From assembly GCA_900753645.1 (NCBI GenBank), contig CAADZW010000054.1:1-5253 (forward strand): 5,253 bases of DNA, written 5' to 3'. The notes under the pieces were generated by a model that saw nothing but the letters and a program-made list of their open reading frames with translations, ran no database searches and had not been told where the DNA came from. Source of the DNA: Bacilli bacterium (GTDB lineage Bacteria > Bacillota_I > Bacilli_A > RF39 > UBA660). Both the position numbers and the translations under genes were made by a program. Shown one piece after another: positions 1-5,196 of this stretch (position 1 is its first letter; every line of letters starts with the position of its first letter).

Positions 1-1239
1 AATGGTCTAGGAGTATATAAAGCATCAAGTATAACCAGTGATTCAATTTATTACTATCGAGGAAATGTAAGTAATAATAATGTTATATATGCGAATTACT
101 GTTGGAAAATGGTCATAACAACAGCAGATCGAGGAGTAAAATTAATTTACAATGGAGTGCCTATTAATGGCACGTGTAGTAATACCAATACCCAAATAAG
201 AACAAGTGCATTTAATTCTGTTCAGACCGATAACGCTTATATCGGATATATGTATGGTGCTCCTGAAACTAGTACATTGTATGGGGATGTAAATCAAGAT
301 GGTGATGTTACTCCGGTCGATTATCTATTACTTAAGCGATTTGTTGTATGCGCCCAAGATTATGTAATAGGTGATGTAAATGGCGATGGCCAATTAACAA
401 ATGCTGATTATTTATTACTTAATAGATTTATTAATGGTACACAGACGCCAACAGAAGAGCAAGAACTGTTAGGTGATGTAAATGGCGATGGCGAATTAAC
501 TTCGGCTGATTCCACATTATTAAGGACATATATTAATGACAGTAGCAGTGTACCAACTTATGATTGTACACAGACACCAACAGAAGAGCAAGAATTGTTA
601 GGTGATGTAAATTTAGATGGTTCATTAACGGCATCTGATTATATAATTGTTAAAAATTATGTTTTAAATAATATTAACAGTATTATTGATCAAAATAGTG
701 ATATATCTAGATATAATGCAACTCATAAAAATAGAAACAATTCGACCATTAAATCTGCGATTGATTCGTGGTATAGAAGTAACATGACAAGTTATACGAG
801 TGATTTAGAAGATGCAATATGGTGTAATGATCGTAGTAAATCATCATCATATCTAGGATATGGTAACTGGACCACATATTATAAAGCTTATAATCGAAGT
901 ACACCAAGTTTAACTTGTACTAATGCTAATGATCGATTTACGGTATCGACAAGTAACGGTAATGGAGCATTGACTTATCCAGTTGGTCTATTAACTTATG
1001 ATGAATATGTATTAGCAGGAAGAACGACAGGTTATTTAAATAGTGGATCAGAATGGTGGACATTAACGCCATATGCATATGTAGCTAGTGTATCAGGAAG
1101 TCAAGCCCGTAATTATGTAGGAACTAGTTATTATGCCGTAGGAACTTCTAAAGGAGTTCGACCAGCTATCGTACTTAAATATGGAGCTAAAAGAACTAGT
1201 GGTAGTGGTACTACTTCTGATCCTTTTGTAGTAAATTAG
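1..1239 (+). CDS. Dockerin-repeat surface protein, 3' part (partial at left edge)
   Basis: The frame is open from base 1 to the TAG at 1237-1239, so 412 codons are visible. The ATG at 109 is only an internal Met: the preceding codons read KASSITSDSIYYYRGNV and NYCWKM, which belong to the same domain. Order of parts: (a) bases 1-276, an aromatic-rich segment with YYYRGNV, CWKMV and NAYIGYMYG; (b) bases 277-711, four dockerin-like repeats; (c) bases 712-1236, with NATHKNRNNSTIK, SAIDSWYRSN, GNGALTYPVGLLTYDE, WWTLTPYAY, SKGVRPAIVLK and the tail SGSGTTSDPFVVN. Parts (a) and (c) resemble a repetitive extracellular domain common in proteins of uncultured gut Firmicutes, and the WTLTP...GVRPAI end resembles DUF6273-type domains; both come from memory. 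Secretion is inferred, because the N-terminus with any signal peptide is outside the window. There is no LPXTG motif or C-terminal membrane segment. The biochemical role is unknown; adhesion or complex assembly through cohesin partners is the obvious guess. Confidence 0.85.
   Translation, partial: NGLGVYKASSITSDSIYYYRGNVSNNNVIYANYCWKMVITTADRGVKLIYNGVPINGTCSNTNTQIRTSAFNSVQTDNAYIGYMYGAPETSTLYGDVNQDGDVTPVDYLLLKRFVVCAQDYVIGDVNGDGQLTNADYLLLNRFINGTQTPTEEQELLGDVNGDGELTSADSTLLRTYINDSSSVPTYDCTQTPTEEQELLGDVNLDGSLTASDYIIVKNYVLNNINSIIDQNSDISRYNATHKNRNNSTIKSAIDSWYRSNMTSYTSDLEDAIWCNDRSKSSSYLGYGNWTTYYKAYNRSTPSLTCTNANDRFTVSTSNGNGALTYPVGLLTYDEYVLAGRTTGYLNSGSEWWTLTPYAYVASVSGSQARNYVGTSYYAVGTSKGVRPAIVLKYGAKRTSGSGTTSDPFVVN
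437..483 (+). repeat. Direct repeat copy 1 (linker plus start of dockerin repeat 3)
   Basis: This 47-nt stretch matches 566-612 at 45 of 47 positions; the differences are G/A in the ACAGACR segment and C/T in the AAYTG segment. The period is 129 bp, exactly 43 codons, so the duplication keeps the reading frame. Both copies encode TQTPTEEQELLGDVN. Confidence 0.9.
566..612 (+). repeat. Direct repeat copy 2 (linker plus start of dockerin repeat 4)
   Basis: This is the second copy of the 47-nt repeat at 437-483. The identity ends abruptly inside the dockerin loop: copy 1 continues with the codons for GDG and copy 2 with those for LDG. The linker is therefore better conserved between the copies than the dockerin repeat itself. 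Confidence 0.9.
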
Positions 1240-1266
1240 AATATATATTATAAATAACTAAAAAAA

Positions 1267-1292
1267 TAAGCAAATCTCGTCGATTTTACTTA
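1267..1292. terminator. Weak imperfect hairpin after the surface-protein gene
   Basis: TAAG (1267-1270) pairs with CTTA (1289-1292), and AAATC (1272-1276) with GATTT (1282-1286), around a 5-nt loop TCGTC. No T-run follows on the plus strand, but seven A's precede it (1260-1266). It would therefore look like a terminator mainly on the minus strand. It may still end the surface-protein transcript, but the support is weak. Confidence 0.3.
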
Positions 1293-1299
1293 AATATCA

Positions 1300-1326
1300 A
1301 AAATTCTATTGACTTTTTAGAATTTT
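1300..1326. promoter_or_regulatory. Inverted repeat around the -35 box
   Basis: AAAATTCT (1300-1307) and AGAATTTT (1319-1326) are perfect complementary arms around an 11-nt centre that contains the -35 hexamer of the next promoter. It could be an operator for an unknown regulator. It could also be an AT-rich hairpin terminating the upstream gene, since the right arm ends in TTTT. Confidence 0.3.
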
Positions 1327-1336
1327 CATATACAAT
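1309..1336 (+). promoter_or_regulatory. Sigma-A-type promoter for the 112-aa gene
   Basis: The -35 TTGACT (1309-1314) and the -10 TACAAT (1331-1336) are separated by 16 bp. Transcription would start near 1343, just upstream of the ribosome-binding site at 1346-1352, giving a leader of about 18 nt. Confidence 0.72.
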
Positions 1337-1345
1337 ATTTTGTGT

Positions 1346-1352
1346 AAGGAGG
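1346..1352 (+). promoter_or_regulatory. Strong RBS fixing the start at 1361
   Basis: AAGGAGG is followed by an 8-nt spacer and ATG at 1361. An in-frame TTG at 1340 lies upstream of this RBS and upstream of the predicted transcription start, so it cannot be the start codon. Confidence 0.9.
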
Positions 1353-1360
1353 TTTTAATT

Positions 1361-1699
1361 ATGTCTATGACAGTAAAAGAGGCAATGATGAGAATAGAAG
1401 GACATCGTAGAGCCATTAGAGAGCATATAACAAAATATGAAACATATCCATATCCTCAAGATAAAGATTTTGCTTTAAAGACTATTAGGAGATGTCAAGA
1501 AGAGATTAGATCTATTAAGATTCGTTGCAACGGTTATATTCCACCATCATATGAAGATAGTTGGACAAGTAGTTATTATGCATTAAATAAAGAGGAATTA
1601 CTTGTTTTAAGACAAGAATTACTATTTTTAAAACAAGAATTAACTCAATCTCAGAATCAAGTAATGACAGAAGAAGAACCAGTTTCAAAAGAAAGGTAA
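1361..1699 (+). CDS. Small helical protein of unknown function (112 aa)
   Basis: I do not recognise this protein. It begins MSMTVKEAMMRIEGHRRAI and has three visible parts. Residues 1-27 form a charged amphipathic helix. Residues 36-57 form a second basic helix containing two cysteines (C45 and C56), and a Pro/aromatic segment (GYIPPSYEDSW) follows. Residues 76-100 form a Glu/Leu/Gln-rich helix (NKEELLVLRQELLFLKQEL) with heptad-like leucines that could be a short coiled coil. The tail (TEEEPVSKER) is acidic and probably disordered. There is no signal peptide or membrane segment, so a cytoplasmic location is inferred. It has its own promoter, an excellent RBS and a terminator, so it is probably a monocistronic, well-translated gene. 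The start at 1361 is set by the RBS; an ATG at 1367 is possible but lies 14 nt from the RBS. Confidence 0.85.
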   Translation: MSMTVKEAMMRIEGHRRAIREHITKYETYPYPQDKDFALKTIRRCQEEIRSIKIRCNGYIPPSYEDSWTSSYYALNKEELLVLRQELLFLKQELTQSQNQVMTEEEPVSKER

Positions 1700-1710
1700 T
1701 GTAAAAGTAA

Positions 1711-1757
1711 AATTACAAATACACTAAAATGATGTATTTGTAATTATTTATATTTTT
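1711..1757 (+). terminator. Rho-independent terminator after the 112-aa gene
   Basis: A perfect 13-bp stem pairs AATTACAAATACA (1711-1723) with TGTATTTGTAATT (1733-1745) across a 9-nt loop. A T-rich tail including TTTTT follows (to 1757). The stem is AT-rich but long. It lies only 22 nt before the ATG of the next gene. Confidence 0.75.
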
Positions 1758-1767
1758 GAATACAATT

Positions 1768-2466
1768 ATGGAAATATATGAATTAATTAATAAGTATTTT
1801 AAAGACGATATCAAAACAATAAATAGCTTATACTGTTTGATTGAAGATTTAATTGTTTATTTTAATATTGAAAATTTCGTAAGAATTATTGATATGAATA
1901 AAAATGATAATATACATTTCTATTCATATTATAATAAAAGCAATGGAAAACTATATTTTAATAATAAAATATTGGAATCTCCTAGTTATAATGCTAAATT
2001 TAATAAAGCTGTTATATATATTCTTCATGAGATTATACACATATTACAAATCAAAAGAGTATCTGGGGAAAATCAAAATATAGCTGAGATAGAAATATTA
2101 AAAAATAGTTTAAATAATAATGATTCAAATTATAAGGCAATTATGCCTTTGCATGAATATCAAGCATTTTTAAATAGCAATTTAATTATGCTTAAATATT
2201 TAGTAAACTTTAGAAAATGTGATTGTGACATTGAAATAATAAAACAGATTATTATAGCTATATTATATAATAACTATTATTCATCAAACATGGTTTTTAC
2301 TTCTCCAATATATGAAACAGCGAAAAAATTAGGAATTGAACAAATCTATAATCAGTGTAATAAACATTATGAAGATGATAAAGTGTTATCAAGAATATTG
2401 TTTGGGTCCAGTATAAAACAGGAAGAATTTAATATTGAAGTAAAAACTTTAAATAAAGTACTATAA
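1768..2466 (+). CDS. Putative HExxH zinc metallopeptidase-like protein (232 aa)
   Basis: The protein has a zinc-peptidase signature, ILHEIIHILQ, with H87, E88 and H91, flanked by hydrophobic residues as in true HExxH helices. The segment PLHEYQA (E130, A133), about 40 residues on, could supply the third zinc ligand in the HExxH...ExxA manner of gluzincin-like families; this is inference. There is no signal peptide or clear membrane span, so a cytoplasmic protein is likely. I cannot name the family or substrate. The start is uncertain: no Shine-Dalgarno precedes the ATG at 1768 or the in-frame TTG at 1756, and the terminator of the previous gene ends just upstream. The next ATG in frame is at 1894. 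The gene is strikingly AT-rich (9, 14 and 12 G+C per 60 bases at 1861, 1981 and 2101) with many Asn, Ile, Lys and Tyr codons. It lies 17 nt upstream of the methyltransferase gene and is probably co-transcribed with it. Confidence 0.75.
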   Translation: MEIYELINKYFKDDIKTINSLYCLIEDLIVYFNIENFVRIIDMNKNDNIHFYSYYNKSNGKLYFNNKILESPSYNAKFNKAVIYILHEIIHILQIKRVSGENQNIAEIEILKNSLNNNDSNYKAIMPLHEYQAFLNSNLIMLKYLVNFRKCDCDIEIIKQIIIAILYNNYYSSNMVFTSPIYETAKKLGIEQIYNQCNKHYEDDKVLSRILFGSSIKQEEFNIEVKTLNKVL

Positions 2467-2470
2467 ATAA

Positions 2471-2476
2471 AAGGAG
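2471..2476 (+). promoter_or_regulatory. RBS of the SpoU-family methyltransferase
   Basis: AAGGAG lies 7 nt before the ATG at 2484, in the short gap after the upstream stop codon. It fixes the start, and the tight spacing supports a two-gene operon. Confidence 0.85.
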
Positions 2477-2483
2477 ATAAATT

Positions 2484-3056
2484 ATGTCACATCAATTAAC
2501 TAAAGAAGAACTAAGGGAAAATAAAATACGAAGAGAAGAATTTGCAAGTATTGAAAGAAATAATATATATATTATTTTGGATAGTCTAAAATGTGCACAT
2601 AATATTGGAACTATATTAAGGTTATCAGATTCTTTATTAGTTAAGAAAGTGTATATTTGTGGTAATACTATTATACCACCTAATAAAAAAATCAAATCCA
2701 GTTCACGAGGTGCTGAAAAGTGGGTATCATGGGAATACCATGATAATCCATTACCAGTAGCTATGAAGTTAAAAAATTCTGGTATCGAGATAGTTTCTGT
2801 AGAGGTCACAAATAATAGTATAGATTTTAGAGATTATAATCCTGAAGACAAACCGGTATGCTTAATCTTTGGGCGAGAATATGATGGCGTGTCACAGGAA
2901 TTATTAGATATTTCAGATTATTCTGTTCATTTGCCTCTGTTGGGAATGTCAAATTCTATAAATGTATCAACAGCTGCCAGTGTTATGCTGTATGATGTTT
3001 ATTCTAAAATAGAAGCTAATAAAACACTAACAAGAGATAAGACTATGAAAAAATAA
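2484..3056 (+). CDS. SpoU/TrmH-family RNA 2'-O-methyltransferase (190 aa)
   Basis: The protein is expected to transfer a methyl group from S-adenosylmethionine to a ribose 2'-OH in tRNA or rRNA. It has the three SPOUT motifs in order: motif 1 NIGTILRLSD (N40, R46), motif 2 LIFGREYDGVS (G130, E132, G135) and motif 3 LPLLGMSNSINVSTAASVMLY (N160, S162). Motifs 2 and 3 form the trefoil-knot SAM site in this family, and the motif 1 arginine is the conserved catalytic residue. At 190 aa it is a single-domain, TrmH-like enzyme without the N-terminal substrate-binding domain of the longer RlmB-like proteins. The N-terminal LTKEELRENKIRREEF and the segment VYICGNTIIPPNKK resemble a group usually annotated only as RNA methyltransferase. 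The target, such as tRNA position 18, cannot be read from the sequence. Motif 2 has Arg (R131) where Asn is frequent. It is probably co-transcribed with the preceding HExxH gene and ends before a terminator. Confidence 0.93.
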   Translation: MSHQLTKEELRENKIRREEFASIERNNIYIILDSLKCAHNIGTILRLSDSLLVKKVYICGNTIIPPNKKIKSSSRGAEKWVSWEYHDNPLPVAMKLKNSGIEIVSVEVTNNSIDFRDYNPEDKPVCLIFGREYDGVSQELLDISDYSVHLPLLGMSNSINVSTAASVMLYDVYSKIEANKTLTRDKTMKK

Positions 3057-3088
3057 AATTAGTATTAGTATTGTCAAAATTTATTAAT

Positions 3089-3120
3089 AAACTCTAGTTG
3101 AATTATTTAACTAGAGTTTT
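3089..3120 (+). terminator. Terminator after the methyltransferase gene
   Basis: A perfect 11-bp stem pairs AAACTCTAGTT (3089-3099) with AACTAGAGTTT (3109-3119) across a 9-nt loop. Only a short T-run follows (TTTT at 3117-3120), so it may be leaky towards miaB. Confidence 0.75.
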
Positions 3121-3128
3121 ATAAATTG

Positions 3129-3157
3129 TTGAAAATAATTGTTATTTGTGTTATTAT
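3129..3157 (+). promoter_or_regulatory. Promoter of miaB
   Basis: TTGAAA (3129-3134) and TATTAT (3152-3157) are separated by exactly 17 bp, a good sigma-A match immediately after the upstream terminator. Transcription would start near 3164, which excludes the in-frame TTG at 3146 as a start codon. Confidence 0.75.
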
Positions 3158-3166
3158 TTATTACTG

Positions 3167-3175
3167 GGAAGTGAT
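3167..3175 (+). promoter_or_regulatory. RBS of miaB
   Basis: GGAAGTGAT matches the ideal GGAGGTGAT at 8 of 9 positions and lies 3 nt before the ATG at 3179 (about 7 nt from the GGAAG core). It supports 3179 as the start. Confidence 0.7.
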
Positions 3176-3178
3176 TAT

Positions 3179-4597
3179 ATGCAAGTTCCAAGTTTGAATG
3201 AAGCTCGAAAAAGAAGTAACGATAAAGTATTGATTCAAGAAAATTTATACCAAGTAAATGAAAATCAAAAAAGTATTGGTATAGGTAAAAAATATTTTGT
3301 CAAAACTTATGGTTGTCAAATGAATGAACATGATTCAGAAAACATAAGTGCAATTTTAGAAGAAATGAATTTTAGTAGAACTGATAATATTGAAGAAGCT
3401 GATTTGATTATTTTAAACACCTGTGCTATAAGAGAAAATGCTCATGATAAAGTTTTTGGTTTATTGGGAAGAATTAAACATATGAAAGCGACCAAGTCGA
3501 TTGTTGTCGGTTTAGGAGGATGCATGGCCCAAGAAGAAATAATCGTCGATACAGTTTTAAGGAAGTATAAATGGCTTGACTTTGTTTTTGGGACTCATAA
3601 TCTTTACAATTTACCGAATATCATTGAAAAAACGTATGATAGCAATAAACAACAAATCGAAGTGTTTTCATGTGAAGGACAAGTCATCGAAAACATTCCT
3701 GTCAAAAGAGACAACAAATATAAAGCATGGGTTAACATCATGTATGGCTGCGATAAATTCTGTACCTATTGCATTGTTCCCTATACTAGAGGAAAACAAA
3801 GAAGCCGTATGCCTTTTCACATTATTGATGAGGTTAAAAATTTAGTTGAAGACGGTTACAAAGAAGTGACTCTATTAGGCCAAAATGTCAATGCTTATGG
3901 CAAAGATCTGGATATTGATTATACAATGGCTAATTTATTAGAAGATGTTGCTAAAACTAAAATTGATAGAATTAGATTTGTAACTAGTCATCCTTGGGAT
4001 TTTAGTGATGAAATGATCGATGTGATTAGTAAATATCAAAATATAATGCCATATATTCATTTACCAATCCAATCAGGATCAAACAAAATATTAAAGTTAA
4101 TGGGTAGACGTTATACTAAAGAGGAGTATTTAACTTTATTTAACAAATTAAAAACTAAAATTCCCCATGTCTCTATTACAACAGATATTATTGTCGGATT
4201 TCCAAATGAGACAGAAGAAGATTTTAATGAAACCTTAGACGTTGTTAGAAAATGTCAATTTGATTCAGCTTTTACTTTTATATTCTCACCACGTGCTGGA
4301 ACACCGGCTAGTAGGATGGAAGATAATATTCCTTTAGATATAAAGGAAGAAAGACTAAGAGAATTAAATAATTTAATTAATAAATATTCAAAAGAAAACA
4401 ATGATCGTTACATGAATAAAGTTGTCCCAGTTTTATTAGAGGATTATAGTTCTAAGAAAAAGGATTGTCTTAAAGGATATACTGATACGATGAAATTAGT
4501 AAATGTCAAAACAACAGATAATAATTTAGGTAAAATTGTTAATGTTAAAATAACGGATGTTAAAACGTGGAGCTTAGATGGAGAAATTGTAAAATAG
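3179..4597 (+). CDS. miaB: tRNA-2-methylthio-N6-dimethylallyladenosine synthase MiaB (472 aa)
   Basis: MiaB is a radical-SAM methylthiotransferase that adds a methylthio group to C2 of i6A at position 37 of tRNAs reading UNN codons. The protein is complete and of usual length for the Bacillus-type enzyme, including the N-terminal extension of about 38 residues. The UPF0004 domain (about 38-140) carries the three cysteines of the auxiliary 4Fe-4S cluster: C46 in TYGCQMNEHD, C82 in NTCAIRENA and C115 in GGCMAQEE. The radical-SAM domain (about 185-400) has CDKFCTYC (C191, C195, C198), followed by IVPYTRGKQRSR, GQNVNAYG, TSHPWDF, HLPIQSGSN and FSPRAGTPA. The C-terminal part (about 402-472) fits a TRAM RNA-binding domain, though its sequence is divergent. 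NTCAIRENA and GQNVNAYG favour MiaB over MtaB or RimO. The gene has its own promoter and is followed by two terminators, so it is probably monocistronic. It is not adjacent to mutS, its frequent neighbour in Firmicutes. Confidence 0.97.
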   Translation: MQVPSLNEARKRSNDKVLIQENLYQVNENQKSIGIGKKYFVKTYGCQMNEHDSENISAILEEMNFSRTDNIEEADLIILNTCAIRENAHDKVFGLLGRIKHMKATKSIVVGLGGCMAQEEIIVDTVLRKYKWLDFVFGTHNLYNLPNIIEKTYDSNKQQIEVFSCEGQVIENIPVKRDNKYKAWVNIMYGCDKFCTYCIVPYTRGKQRSRMPFHIIDEVKNLVEDGYKEVTLLGQNVNAYGKDLDIDYTMANLLEDVAKTKIDRIRFVTSHPWDFSDEMIDVISKYQNIMPYIHLPIQSGSNKILKLMGRRYTKEEYLTLFNKLKTKIPHVSITTDIIVGFPNETEEDFNETLDVVRKCQFDSAFTFIFSPRAGTPASRMEDNIPLDIKEERLRELNNLINKYSKENNDRYMNKVVPVLLEDYSSKKKDCLKGYTDTMKLVNVKTTDNNLGKIVNVKITDVKTWSLDGEIVK

Positions 4598-4619
4598 GTG
4601 TTGATTAATAAAAAAGTTT

Positions 4620-4670
4620 GAAATCCCAGTCAGTTTTAATGTTTATAGACTAGGATTTCTTTCTTTTTGT
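4620..4670 (+). terminator. Terminator of miaB
   Basis: A 12-bp stem with one C-A mismatch pairs GAAATCCCAGTC (4620-4631) with GACTAGGATTTC (4648-4659) across a 16-nt loop. The T-rich tail TTTCTTTTTG follows directly. Confidence 0.85.
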
Positions 4671-4691
4671 TCAAAAATATTATATATGAAG

Positions 4692-4722
4692 AAGAATGAC
4701 GGGATTTTCGTCATTTTTTTTT
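4692..4722 (+). terminator. Second, strong terminator hairpin
   Basis: AATGACG (4695-4701) pairs with CGTCATT (4709-4715) across a 7-nt loop, and the stem can extend through G-U and A-T pairs into the T-run. Nine T's follow (4714-4722). It lies 32 nt after the first miaB terminator, with no convincing gene between them. Confidence 0.82.
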
Positions 4723-4906
4723 GTAAAGAGAGAAAGAAAATCATCGTTCAGGATGTAACTCATTTATCAATAAAAAGACTTCCAAAGAATAAAGTATTTA
4801 TAATTCTTGTTTTCAGAATTATGGGTATGACAGTGATCGACCAATAAATCATATGTCGTTATACATAGCGATTTATATTTAGAAATGTATATTTTAGATA
4901 AATATT
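4723..4906. other. Gene-free stretch between miaB and the XRE gene
   Basis: With the tandem terminators, bases 4598-4916 hold no convincing gene. A 53-codon plus-strand frame (ATG 4686 to TAA 4847) has no RBS and runs through the strong terminator hairpin, so I do not call it. Two small inverted repeats lie inside: ATAATTCT/AGAATTAT (4800-4807 and 4815-4822) and TCGTTA/TAGCGA (4856-4861 and 4866-4871, with one G-T pair). Neither has a recognisable function. Confidence 0.5.
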
Positions 4907-4937
4907 GAAGACCCTACTATTTGTTGGTAGGGTCTTC
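4907..4937 (-). terminator. Hairpin overlapping the 3' end of the XRE gene
   Basis: GAAGACCCTAC (4907-4917) and GTAGGGTCTTC (4927-4937) form a perfect 11-bp stem with a 9-nt loop. Read on the minus strand, the stem contains the last codons (for DPTNK) and the TAG stop of the repressor, and the tail AATATTTATC follows. The U-run is poor, so it may act as a terminator, an mRNA-stabilising 3' hairpin, or both. Confidence 0.65.
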
Positions 4938-5168
4938 TTCAACTATAGGCCTAAACAATTCTCTAATATCTAAGCCAAGTGCATCAGCTATTCTGCCAAG
5001 ACTTACTATTGTAAATCCTCTTTGCATTTTCTTACTCTCGATTTTAGCAATATAATTCATTGTAATTCCCGCTTTATCAGCAAGTTGTTGTTGAGTAAAG
5101 CCTGCCTCTTCGCGTAGCCTCTTAATATTATGTCTAATAATATCAAAGTAGTAGGTGTCGCTGTGCAT
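4917..5168 (-). CDS. XRE-family HTH transcriptional regulator (83 aa)
   Basis: This is a small DNA-binding protein made almost entirely of one Cro/C1-type helix-turn-helix domain (about residues 9-73). Helix 1 is IRHNIKRLREEAG, the HTH pair lies in FTQQQLADKAGITMNYIAKIES, and LGRIADALGLDIRELF closes the five-helix bundle. A short acidic tail (VEEDPTNK) follows, and there is no sensor or peptidase domain. It probably acts as a dimeric repressor. The start at 5168 is supported by GGTGAT (5174-5179 on the minus strand), part of AGGATGGTGAT, 5 nt from the ATG. The gene is divergent from the partial gene at 5247, and a perfect palindrome lies between them, so autoregulation and control of the neighbour are likely. 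At 36% G+C (87 of 240 bases over 4921-5160) it is richer than the metallopeptidase gene and the miaB stretches I counted, which could reflect transfer. Such regulators are typical of ICEs, prophages and toxin-antitoxin loci, but the partner is not visible. Confidence 0.93.
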   Translation of the reverse strand: MHSDTYYFDIIRHNIKRLREEAGFTQQQLADKAGITMNYIAKIESKKMQRGFTIVSLGRIADALGLDIRELFRPIVEEDPTNK

Positions 5169-5190
5169 TATTTATCACCATCCTACTTTT

Positions 5191-5196
5191 ATTATG
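5191..5196 (-). promoter_or_regulatory. Possible -10 box of the XRE gene
   Basis: Read on the minus strand this is CATAAT, a plausible -10 hexamer, about 12 nt upstream of the GGTGAT ribosome-binding site. No good -35 lies 16-18 bp upstream; the best is TATCAT. The promoter is therefore weak or tentative. The box overlaps the left arm of the palindrome. Confidence 0.4.

Larger units (their letters stand above)
277..711 (+). other. Four dockerin type I-like calcium-binding repeats (protein domain)
   Basis: GDVN motifs begin at bases 283, 370, 472 and 601, giving repeat spacings of 29, 34 and 43 residues. The 12-residue loops are DVNQDGDVTPVD, DVNGDGQLTNAD, DVNGDGELTSAD and DVNLDGSLTASD. All four keep D1, N3, D5, T9 and D12, the pattern of the calcium-binding F-hand loop of type I dockerins. 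Each is followed by a short hydrophobic helix such as YLLLKRFV or YLLLNRFI. A standard dockerin has two such repeats, so this is either two tandem dockerins or a four-repeat variant. Established knowledge is that dockerins bind cohesin modules in a calcium-dependent way. No cohesin is visible here. Confidence 0.88.

Noticed and set aside
283..711. Dockerin repeats as proof of a cellulosome
   Set aside because: No cohesin, scaffoldin or glycoside hydrolase is in the window, and dockerin-like repeats occur widely in non-cellulolytic bacteria.
712..1239. C-terminal GVRPA-type domain as a diversity-generating retroelement target
   Set aside because: No reverse transcriptase, template repeat or adenine-biased variable repeat pair is visible.
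1340..1360. Upstream TTG start for the 112-aa protein
   Set aside because: The TTG lies upstream of the RBS and of the predicted transcription start, so the ATG at 1361 is the real start.
2492..2809. 105-codon open frame on the minus strand
   Set aside because: It lies entirely inside the methyltransferase gene, whose SPOUT motifs are unambiguous on the plus strand; it is a shadow frame without an RBS.
3146..3178. Upstream TTG start for miaB
   Set aside because: It overlaps the -10 region of the miaB promoter and precedes the RBS at 3167-3175; the ATG at 3179 fits both signals and MiaB length.
3576..3845. 89-codon plus-strand frame
   Set aside because: It is inside miaB in another frame. 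The miaB frame carries all catalytic cysteines across this stretch.
4686..4847. 53-codon plus-strand frame (MKKNDG... to ...MTVIDQ)
   Set aside because: It has no Shine-Dalgarno, runs through a strong terminator hairpin and has no recognised similarity. A faint likeness of ILVFRIMGM to an RNA polymerase beta-subunit segment is too short to trust.
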